NCBI GenBank assembly: GCA_024693165.1
Contig: JAILLM010000023.1
Span: 1-7,277, forward strand
Source of the DNA: Bacilli bacterium
Lineage (GTDB): Bacteria > Bacillota_I > Bacilli_A > RF39 > UBA660
DNA: 7,277 nt
Reading direction: 5' to 3'
The position numbers were made by a program, and so were the translations under genes. Each line of letters begins with the position of its first letter. Within the stretch, counting starts at the first letter, position 1. Below the pieces are notes generated by a model that was not told where the DNA came from, did not search any database, and saw nothing but the letters and a program-made list of their open reading frames with translations. This document shows positions 1-5,735 of the stretch, piece by piece.

Positions 1-1
1 T

Positions 2-871
2 ATCTATGCATTCTTAATTCTTTCAAGTTTATTTATTAGATTTGATTCTTTCCAAGAAATCTTAGGTTATATGTGTTTTTATGCAATCATGGCAATTAAA
101 TTTAGAGGACTTATTTATAAGTTAGTTCCAACTATAAAAAATATATTTAATACATATGCAAATTATGATGAATTAGAAAATATCTTTAAAGATAATGAAA
201 CACTTAAAGATGTAAGTACATTTAAAACTATTACTTTAAAGAATATGCTTTATGAATGTACTGACACTCCTTGTTCAATCAGAGTAGATAATTTTGAAAT
301 TGAAAAGGGAGATGAAATATCTATCATAGGTAAACCTGGTCAAGGAAAATCTACGATACTTAATGTTTTATCTGGTATGTATAAATTATCTGTAGGTTCA
401 TTACTTGTTGATAATGAAGAATTAAAAGGTAATTTAGATTTAGCTCATTTATCATTTAATGATCAAATATTTAATCTAACTTTAAGAGAAAATTTAACAC
501 TAGGTAAAAAAGTAAATGATGAAGTAATCCTACAATATATTGATGAGGTTGGTTTGTCTGAATGGTTTGGATTACTTGGATCGGGATTAGATACAATGTT
601 AGATGAAAAGTATATTGAAATTAATGAAGAAGAATTAATTAAATTAAATATTATTAGAGGCATAGTTCTTGATAAGAATTTATATTTAATTGATGACTTT
701 GGTGAATATTTAGACATTGATTCTGAAAAGAGAGTAGCAGAAATGATAAAGAAATACTTAAAGAAAAAGACGTTTATTATTGTTGCTCACAAACCAATAT
801 TTACAACTATTTGTAAAAAACATTACTTTATAAAGAATCACACATTACTTGAAAAAGAAACATTATTATAA
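2..871 (+). CDS. ABC exporter half-transporter, 5'-partial, with a degenerate nucleotide-binding domain
   Basis: The frame is open from base 2, so the gene starts upstream of the window; the ATG at 71 lies inside the sixth membrane-helix region and is not the true start. Of 289 visible residues, about 1-45 resemble the end of a type I exporter membrane domain and 75-289 form the ATP-binding domain. Walker A is intact (GKPGQGKST, 110-118). The Q-loop position aligned before RENL is Phe152 instead of Gln. The LSGGQ signature aligns cleanly to INEEE (207-211), between GLDT and IIRGIV. Walker B is LYLIDD, so the catalytic Glu is Asp232, while the switch His263 (VAHKP) is kept. Such an NBD could bind ATP but should not support normal hydrolysis in its own signature-containing site, so a catalytic partner, perhaps encoded upstream, is inferred. 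The frame is intact, which argues against decay. The substrate is unknown. It lies 17 bases before the next exporter gene and is probably co-transcribed with it. Confidence 0.85.
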   Translation: MYAFLILSSLFIRFDSFQEILGYMCFYAIMAIKFRGLIYKLVPTIKNIFNTYANYDELENIFKDNETLKDVSTFKTITLKNMLYECTDTPCSIRVDNFEIEKGDEISIIGKPGQGKSTILNVLSGMYKLSVGSLLVDNEELKGNLDLAHLSFNDQIFNLTLRENLTLGKKVNDEVILQYIDEVGLSEWFGLLGSGLDTMLDEKYIEINEEELIKLNIIRGIVLDKNLYLIDDFGEYLDIDSEKRVAEMIKKYLKKKTFIIVAHKPIFTTICKKHYFIKNHTLLEKETLL

Positions 872-873
872 AA

Positions 874-879
874 AGAAGG
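874..879 (+). promoter_or_regulatory. Ribosome binding site deciding the start at 889
   Basis: GAAGGG lies nine bases before the ATG at 889. A nearer ATG at 881 is one base from this site and runs into TGA after three codons, so 889 is the start; it gives the expected basic N-terminus followed at once by membrane helix 1. Confidence 0.6.
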
Positions 880-888
880 GATGGTAGT

Positions 889-2997
889 ATGAAAAATATA
901 ACTAGAATACTAAAAAAATATATATTTGCTATTTTACTTATAATTGTACTTCTTTTCCTACAAGCACAATGCGATTTAAAACTACCTGAATATACTTCAA
1001 ATATTATAAATGTAGGTATTCAAAGTAAGGGTATTGAATATGCTTATTTTGATAAAGTTAGTAAGAATACTTTAGATTGTATAGTAGCAATTTCGGGAGA
1101 TTTATCTATTTATGATTATTACGAGAAAGATGGAGAGACTTATATATTAAAGCATCTTAAACGTGAAGAAAGGGAAAAGCTCGAAAGTATTTTAATAAAA
1201 CCAACAGTATTCCTTTATATGGCTAATGCTCAAGAAAAGATTTTAACTGAACCAGATGCAATTACTTTTGCAATGTATAATGAAGTTGATCATACACTTA
1301 GAGATTATTATAAGTCTTTAGATAATATTGAAGAGACTATGTTAAAACAATATGCTATTCAAGCTGTTTTAAAAGAATATGAAAATATTGGAGTAAACAT
1401 TAATGAATTCCAAATGAGTTATTTATTTAAGATTGGTGGATTAATGTTATTATTAACTATTGTATGTGCACTTATTATTGTTGCATCATCATTCCTTTCT
1501 TCAAGGGTAGCAGCTTCATTTGGTTATGATTTAAGAGAAGAAATGGTTAGAAAGATAACTTACTTTAGTGATCAAGATGTTAATAAATTTAATACATCAA
1601 GTTTGATAACTAGATGTACAAATGATATAAGTCAAATTCAAATGGCTTTAACTTTATTCTTAAGAATGGTTCTTTTTGCACCAATCATTGGAATAGGTGC
1701 GATTTTAAAACTTGTAGGTAATAAAGCTAGTATGACTTGGGTAATTGGTGCTGCGATTGGAACGATTATATTACTTCTATTAATTCTTTTATTTGTTGCA
1801 ATGCCTAAGTTTAAAAGGATTCAAAAACTTATTGATAGATTAAATCAAATAGTAAGAGAACAATTAAATGGTATTCCAGTTGTTAGAGCATTTTCAAATG
1901 AAGAATTAGAAACTGAAAGATTTAATGCAGCGAATACTGATTTAACAAATGTTAACTTATTCACTAATAAGATAATGGCATTTATGTCACCTGCAATGAC
2001 TATCATAATGAATGGTACAATGGTACTTGTTTATTGGGTAGCATTAGGTAAGATTGATGCTGGTACTCTACAAGTTGGTACATTAACTGCATTCTTAACT
2101 TATACTATGCATATTATTATGTCATTTATGATGATTTCAATGTTATCTATAATGGGACCACGTGCAATGATCTCACTAAATAGAATTAATGAAGTATTAA
2201 ATACAAGTAATAAAATGAAAGAACTAAAAGTTCCAGATGAATTTGATCCTAAGAAAAAGGGAGTAGTTGAATTTAAAAATGTTTCATTTAAATTCCCTGA
2301 TGGTAGTGATTATGTTCTTAAAGATATTACATTTACTGCGAGACGTGGAACTACAACTGCGATAATCGGAGCTACTGGTTCCGGTAAGTCTGCGCTTGTA
2401 AAACTTATTCCTAGATTATTTGATAATAATAAAGGTCAAATCTTAGTTGAAGGTGTAGATGTTAAGAAAGCAAGTTTAAAAGAATTAAGAGATTTAATTT
2501 CATATGTACCACAAAAAGGATATTTATTTAGTGGTACAGTTGAATCTAATGTTAAATTTAATAATCCTAAACTTAGTGATGATGAAATGCTTCAAGCCCT
2601 TGAAGTATCATGTGCTAAGGACTTTGTATTAGAAAAACGTAAAAAACATAAATATGAAATTGCTCAAGGTGGTACTAATGTATCTGGTGGACAAAGACAA
2701 AGATTATGTATTGCAAGAGCAATCGCAAAGAATGCAGATATTATTATCTTAGATGATAGTTTATCAGCACTTGATTATAAAACAGATTCATTAGTTAGAA
2801 AGAATTTAAATACTAAGTTGAAAGATGTAACTAAAATAATAGTTGCTCAAAGAGTTGCTAGTGTAATGAATGCTGATCAAATATTAGTTTTAGATGATGG
2901 TAAGATTGTAGGTAAGGGAACTCATAAAGAGTTACTTAAGAAATGTCCTACATATAAATCAATTGCATTATCACAATTAAAGGAGGATGAATTATAA
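889..2997 (+). CDS. Heterodimeric ABC multidrug-type exporter, subunit with degenerate catalytic site (BmrC/TM287-like)
   Basis: A 702-residue half-transporter with membrane domain and ATPase domain fused. Membrane helix 1 is at about 10-27 and helix 2 at about 180-203, separated by an unusually long, probably extracellular segment of about 145 residues; the remaining helices lie at about 255-425. The NBD covers about 458-695: Walker A GATGSGKS (494-501), Q-loop Gln542, signature VSGGQ (598-602), Walker B ending Asp622-Asp623, and IVAQR with Gln654. Asp in place of the catalytic Glu and Gln in place of the switch His mark the degenerate-site subunit of heterodimeric exporters such as TM287/288 and BmrCD. 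Its intact signature should complete the active site of the 610-residue partner, whose gene overlaps its stop by one base. Family knowledge suggests export of drugs, lipids or peptides from the cytoplasm or inner leaflet; the actual substrate is not shown. The opening after helix 1 (QAQCDLKLPEYTSNIINVGI) is familiar from gut Firmicutes exporters of this type. Confidence 0.93.
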   Translation: MKNITRILKKYIFAILLIIVLLFLQAQCDLKLPEYTSNIINVGIQSKGIEYAYFDKVSKNTLDCIVAISGDLSIYDYYEKDGETYILKHLKREEREKLESILIKPTVFLYMANAQEKILTEPDAITFAMYNEVDHTLRDYYKSLDNIEETMLKQYAIQAVLKEYENIGVNINEFQMSYLFKIGGLMLLLTIVCALIIVASSFLSSRVAASFGYDLREEMVRKITYFSDQDVNKFNTSSLITRCTNDISQIQMALTLFLRMVLFAPIIGIGAILKLVGNKASMTWVIGAAIGTIILLLLILLFVAMPKFKRIQKLIDRLNQIVREQLNGIPVVRAFSNEELETERFNAANTDLTNVNLFTNKIMAFMSPAMTIIMNGTMVLVYWVALGKIDAGTLQVGTLTAFLTYTMHIIMSFMMISMLSIMGPRAMISLNRINEVLNTSNKMKELKVPDEFDPKKKGVVEFKNVSFKFPDGSDYVLKDITFTARRGTTTAIIGATGSGKSALVKLIPRLFDNNKGQILVEGVDVKKASLKELRDLISYVPQKGYLFSGTVESNVKFNNPKLSDDEMLQALEVSCAKDFVLEKRKKHKYEIAQGGTNVSGGQRQRLCIARAIAKNADIIILDDSLSALDYKTDSLVRKNLNTKLKDVTKIIVAQRVASVMNADQILVLDDGKIVGKGTHKELLKKCPTYKSIALSQLKEDEL
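2981..2986 (+). promoter_or_regulatory. Ribosome binding site of the 610-residue exporter subunit
   Basis: AGGAGG lies inside the last codons of the preceding gene, ten bases before the ATG at 2997. Together with the TAATG stop-start overlap it supports translational coupling, which would keep the two exporter subunits in balance. Confidence 0.8.
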
Positions 2998-4829
2998 TGA
3001 GTAAAATTAAACAAACTCAAAGACCTCCAAGACATCGTGGACCTGGTGGAATGGGACCAGTTGAACATGCAAAAGATTTTGGTGGAACAATAAAGAAAAT
3101 ATTAGTAACACTTGATAGGGAAAAATATTTTGTAATTGCAGCATTTATATTCTCAATTGCATCTACTATTTTTGCAATCTATGGACCAAAAATACTTGGT
3201 AATGCAACTCAAAAAATATATGAAGGTGCGGTTGCTAAGATAAGTGGTACTGGTTCAATTGATATTGGAAGAGTACATGCAATATTAAAGAGTGCATTAC
3301 TTTTATATGTTATTAGTGCATTTTGTAATTACTTCCAAAGTTATTTAATGAGTATAGCTACTCAAAAATATACTTTTAGAATAAGAAATATGATGGAAGA
3401 AAAATTACATAAATTACCATTCTCATACTTTGATAATAATCAAAGAGGAGAAACTTTATCATTATTTACAAATGATGTAGATAATATGCAAATATGTTTT
3501 AATCAAGCATTAACTCAAGCTATAACTAGTATTACTACTGTTATTGGGGTTTTAGTTATGATGATTTCTATTAATGTTCAAATGACTTTGGTAGCTTTAT
3601 TAATACTTCCATTAAGTTTAATATTTGTAATTAATATTGTTAAGAAGAGTCAAAAGTACTTTGCATTAAATCAAACTAACTTAGGTCATGTTAATGGATC
3701 TATCGAAGAAATGTTTTCTGGACATAACATAGTTAAAACATTTAATGCTGAAGAAAGAATGTTAAAAGAATTTAATAAGAGTAATAAAAATTTAAGAGAG
3801 AGTGGTTGGAAGTCACAATTCCTTGGAGGACTTATGCATCCGATTATGATTTCAATTAGTAACCTTGGTTATGTTGGTATTGCAATCGTAGGTGGATGGA
3901 ATATTATTAAAGGTAATATTAATGTAGGTAACTTACAATCATTTATTACTTATTCAAAGAATTTTACACAACCAATAACATCTCTTGCTCAAGTATTTAA
4001 TCAAATTCAATCTATGGTAGCATCTGCAGAAAGAATCTTTGAATTTTTAGATAAAAAAGAAATTAAAGAAAATAAGAGTGCTTATGAATTACCTGAGATT
4101 AAAGGTGATGTTGAGTTTAAGAACGTATCGTTTGGATATGATGATACAAAGATTATAATTAATAACTTTAGTGCAAAAGTTAAATCTGGTGAGAAGGTTG
4201 CGATTGTTGGACCAACTGGTGCGGGTAAAACAACTATGGTTAAACTTTTAATGCATTTCTATGATATTAATTCAGGTAGTATTCTAGTAGATAATCATGA
4301 TATAAATGATATTACATTATCTAGTTTAAGAAGTAATATTTCGATGGTATTACAAGATACATGGTTATTTAATGGAACTATTAAAGATAATTTAAAATAT
4401 GGTTGTCCTGATGCTACTGACCAAGAAGTTATAATTGCTGCTAAACAAGCAAATGTACATAACTTCATAATGACGCTTCCAGATAAATATGACACTATTA
4501 TTGATGAAGAAACATCTAATATTTCTCAAGGACAAAAACAATTACTTACTATTGCAAGAGCAATCTTGGCTGATTCTAAAATATTAATTCTTGATGAAGC
4601 AACTTCATCAGTTGATACAAGAACTGAAGAATTAATTCAAGAATCTATGGATAAACTTATGGATGGTAGAACTTCATTTGTTATTGCACATAGACTTTCA
4701 ACAATTAGAAATGCAGATTTAATTCTTGTTATGGATAAAGGAGATATCGTAGAATCTGGAACTCATGATGAGTTATTAAAGAAGAAAGGATTCTATGCCA
4801 ACTTATATAATTCTCAATTTGAAAAATAA
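2997..4829 (+). CDS. Heterodimeric ABC multidrug-type exporter, catalytically competent subunit (BmrD/TM288-like)
   Basis: A 610-residue half-transporter. It opens with a cytoplasmic tail rich in Arg, Pro and Gly (residues 7-21) and the EHAKDFGGT-type segment usual in this subfamily. The membrane domain lies at about 43-340. The NBD at about 370-605 has Walker A GPTGAGKT (405-412), Q-loop Gln453, Walker B with Asp533 and catalytic Glu534, D-loop SSVD, and switch His565 (IAHRLST). Its signature is ISQGQ (509-513) instead of LSGGQ. This is the complement of the 702-residue subunit. In the dimer, this protein's Walker A/B with the partner's VSGGQ makes the consensus site. The partner's Asp623/Gln654 with this SQGQ makes the degenerate site. 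The start is set by AGGAGG ten bases upstream and overlaps the previous stop by one base. It is the last gene of the exporter unit; a hairpin terminator begins at its stop codon. Confidence 0.94.
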   Translation: MSKIKQTQRPPRHRGPGGMGPVEHAKDFGGTIKKILVTLDREKYFVIAAFIFSIASTIFAIYGPKILGNATQKIYEGAVAKISGTGSIDIGRVHAILKSALLLYVISAFCNYFQSYLMSIATQKYTFRIRNMMEEKLHKLPFSYFDNNQRGETLSLFTNDVDNMQICFNQALTQAITSITTVIGVLVMMISINVQMTLVALLILPLSLIFVINIVKKSQKYFALNQTNLGHVNGSIEEMFSGHNIVKTFNAEERMLKEFNKSNKNLRESGWKSQFLGGLMHPIMISISNLGYVGIAIVGGWNIIKGNINVGNLQSFITYSKNFTQPITSLAQVFNQIQSMVASAERIFEFLDKKEIKENKSAYELPEIKGDVEFKNVSFGYDDTKIIINNFSAKVKSGEKVAIVGPTGAGKTTMVKLLMHFYDINSGSILVDNHDINDITLSSLRSNISMVLQDTWLFNGTIKDNLKYGCPDATDQEVIIAAKQANVHNFIMTLPDKYDTIIDEETSNISQGQKQLLTIARAILADSKILILDEATSSVDTRTEELIQESMDKLMDGRTSFVIAHRLSTIRNADLILVMDKGDIVESGTHDELLKKKGFYANLYNSQFEK

Positions 4830-4856
4830 AATAGATGATTATTCATCTATTTTTTT
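4829..4856 (+). terminator. Intrinsic terminator of the ABC exporter unit
   Basis: Stem ATAGATGA (4831-4838) pairs with TCATCTAT (4843-4850) around a TTAT loop. Two more A-T pairs extend it to 4829 and 4852, and a run of seven T (4850-4856) follows. It directly abuts the stop codon of the exporter gene. Confidence 0.9.
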
Positions 4857-4874
4857 ATTAATAAAGTATCAATG

Positions 4875-4931
4875 ATTATAACGATTATAAACAAATAATG
4901 TTTGAAATTATAACAAAATATTGTTTATAAT
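4875..4931 (+). repeat. Cluster of ATTATAA(A)CAA-like direct and inverted repeats, operator-like
   Basis: The motif occurs as ATTATAACGA (4875-4884), ATTATAAACAA (4884-4894), ATTATAACAA (4907-4916), and inverted as TTGTTTATAAT (4921-4931). The second and fourth copies are exact 11-base inverted repeats 26 bases apart. The third and fourth form a near-palindrome with a four-base spacer and one bulged T. The last copy contains the TATAAT -10 box and the third begins at the last base of the -35 box, so a bound protein would block or alter RNA polymerase access. The low sequence complexity of AT-rich intergenic DNA makes some of these matches likely by chance. The binding protein is unknown. Confidence 0.5.
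4902..4931 (+). promoter_or_regulatory. Sigma-A type promoter of the small gene and pyrophosphatase unit
   Basis: TTGAAA (4902-4907) and a perfect TATAAT (4926-4931) are separated by 18 bases. The predicted start of transcription near 4938-4940 leaves a leader of under 20 bases to the ATG at 4957, just enough for the ribosome binding site there. It follows directly on the upstream terminator, so the downstream genes appear to form an independent unit. Confidence 0.7.
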
Positions 4932-4941
4932 ATGATTATAT

Positions 4942-4948
4942 GAAGGTG
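4942..4948 (+). promoter_or_regulatory. Ribosome binding site of the 48-codon gene
   Basis: GAAGGTG is followed by an eight-base spacer to ATG at 4957. This is one of the main reasons for accepting the small gene as translated. Confidence 0.65.
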
Positions 4949-4956
4949 TTTAGTGT

Positions 4957-5103
4957 ATGAATAATATCAATTTAAATTCTTCAAAATTTTTTTTAGAAGT
5001 AGCTAATTTAAATAGTTTTTTAGAAACTTCAAATAGACTAGTATATGTTAATATGATAAAACAAACTCAATGGGTAAACTTTTTTTGGGAAAAAGGTTAT
5101 TAA
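4957..5103 (+). CDS. Small protein of 48 residues, function unknown
   Basis: The open frame starts MNNINLNSSKFF and ends WVNFFWEKGY, closed by TAA. I do not recognise the family. Support for a real gene is contextual: a good promoter about 26 bases upstream, GAAGGTG at proper spacing, and a stop placed just before the ribosome binding site of the next gene (20 bases between genes). The product has no clear membrane segment or signal peptide. It is Asn-rich near the N-terminus, aromatic at the C-terminus (two Trp, two Phe and a terminal Tyr in the last ten residues), and carries a small internal repeat nine residues apart (FLEVAN at 12-17, FLETSN at 21-26). The repeat is also visible in DNA as TTTTTTAGAA at 4989 and 5016. 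A T8 run (4987-4994) and a T7 run (5080-5086) could cause slippage or sequencing errors. It could be a regulator of the downstream enzyme, a leader peptide, or the remnant of a longer gene. Confidence 0.5.
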   Translation: MNNINLNSSKFFLEVANLNSFLETSNRLVYVNMIKQTQWVNFFWEKGY

Positions 5104-5110
5104 AAAGGAA

Positions 5111-5118
5111 GAAGGAAG
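5111..5118 (+). promoter_or_regulatory. Ribosome binding site deciding the pyrophosphatase start at 5124
   Basis: GAAGGAAG sits five bases before ATG 5124. An in-frame ATG at 5070 lies inside the preceding small gene, has no such site, and would add a Lys/Arg-rich 18-residue extension before the family's usual beta-strand plus TGN start. The later ATG is therefore preferred. Confidence 0.75.
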
Positions 5119-5123
5119 ATAAT

Positions 5124-5687
5124 ATGAAAAAAATAACATTAGTAACAGGAAATTGGGCTAAGATTGCTCAAGCAAAAGAATTTTTAGAACCATTAGGTAT
5201 CGAAGTTGATAATATAAAAATGGATACAGTAGAAATTCAAGCGGATAGTATTGAAGAAGTAGCAGCTTATTCTGCTAAATGGGCTAGTGAAAAATTAAAA
5301 GCAAATGTAGTAAAAAATGATACAGGTATAATGATTGATGCTTTGGGTGGATTCCCAGCTGCATATACTCATTATGTTGGAGATACAATTGGAGAAAAAG
5401 GTATTTTAAAACTAATGCGCGGTGAAGAAAATAGAAAAGCAAGATTTGTTCAAGTATTAGCTTATTGTGAATATGGAAAAGAACCAGTTGTATTTAAATC
5501 TATAACTGAAGGTAGTATTTCAAAAAGATTACAAGGTAAATATGGTTGGAGTTGGGACTTTATATTTATACCTGAAGGCCAAGAAAAAACATTAGGATCT
5601 TTTAAAGATGATGTTAGATTAAAAATGTGGAATGATACTGGATATAAACAACTAATTGAATATTTAAATAAAAATAAGAAAAATTAG
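5124..5687 (+). CDS. Ham1/RdgB/ITPA-family non-canonical purine NTP pyrophosphatase, divergent
   Basis: A 187-residue cytoplasmic protein of the family that hydrolyses ITP, dITP and XTP to the monophosphate and pyrophosphate, clearing deaminated purines from the nucleotide pool. The family hallmarks are in order: KKITLVTGN (2-10) for phosphate binding; Glu37 in VEIQADSIEEVA with the following Ala-rich helix; NDTGIMIDALGGFPAAY (65-81) with Asp66 at the catalytic base position; KARF (105-108); and EGSI (129-132). The length matches the family. It departs from the usual form near the C-terminus: the FGYDP motif reads GWSWDF (141-146), and the SHR tripeptide that contacts the base is missing, replaced by a KMWNDTGYKQL region (167-177). 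Substrate preference may therefore differ from RdgB, so the general name is used. The gene lies 20 bases after the 48-codon gene and probably shares its promoter. A hairpin terminator follows eight bases after the TAG stop. Confidence 0.85.
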   Translation: MKKITLVTGNWAKIAQAKEFLEPLGIEVDNIKMDTVEIQADSIEEVAAYSAKWASEKLKANVVKNDTGIMIDALGGFPAAYTHYVGDTIGEKGILKLMRGEENRKARFVQVLAYCEYGKEPVVFKSITEGSISKRLQGKYGWSWDFIFIPEGQEKTLGSFKDDVRLKMWNDTGYKQLIEYLNKNKKN

Positions 5688-5694
5688 ATAAAAC

Positions 5695-5727
5695 AAAAAC
5701 TACAAGAATGTAATCTTGTAGTTTTTT
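5695..5727 (+). terminator. Bidirectional intrinsic terminator between convergent genes
   Basis: A perfect 13-bp stem (AAAAACTACAAGA at 5695-5707, TCTTGTAGTTTTT at 5714-5726) encloses the loop ATGTAA. On the + strand it ends in six T (5722-5727), terminating the pyrophosphatase unit. The A-run at 5695-5699 gives a U-run on the - strand, so it also suits the ribonuclease J gene, whose stop lies nine bases away at 5736-5738. Confidence 0.9.
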
Positions 5728-5735
5728 AATGTAAA

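Noticed and set aside
71..73. ATG at 71 as start of the first exporter gene
   Set aside because: The frame stays open to base 2, and the residues before it continue a membrane-domain pattern; the gene is cut by the window edge.
463..717. 84-codon open frame on the - strand within the first exporter gene
   Set aside because: It lies fully inside a well-supported gene, with no recognisable motif; it looks like an antisense shadow.
4295..4495. 66-codon open frame on the - strand within the 610-residue exporter gene
   Set aside because: It is antisense to a conserved NBD and its composition reflects the coding strand opposite.
4875..4931. DnaA-box cluster or replication origin, since TTATAAACA resembles TTATNCACA
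   Set aside because: No copy matches the consensus, there is no dnaA or dnaN nearby, and the copies overlap a promoter; an operator explains them better.
4957..5103. Leader peptide controlling the ABC pair, as with bmrB before bmrCD in Bacillus
   Set aside because: The small gene is downstream of the exporter genes and separated from them by a strong terminator and its own promoter; it cannot act as their leader.
5070..5123. N-terminal extension of the pyrophosphatase from ATG 5070
   Set aside because: It lacks a ribosome binding site, overlaps the small gene and adds a Lys/Arg-rich stretch foreign to the family; ATG 5124 fits better.
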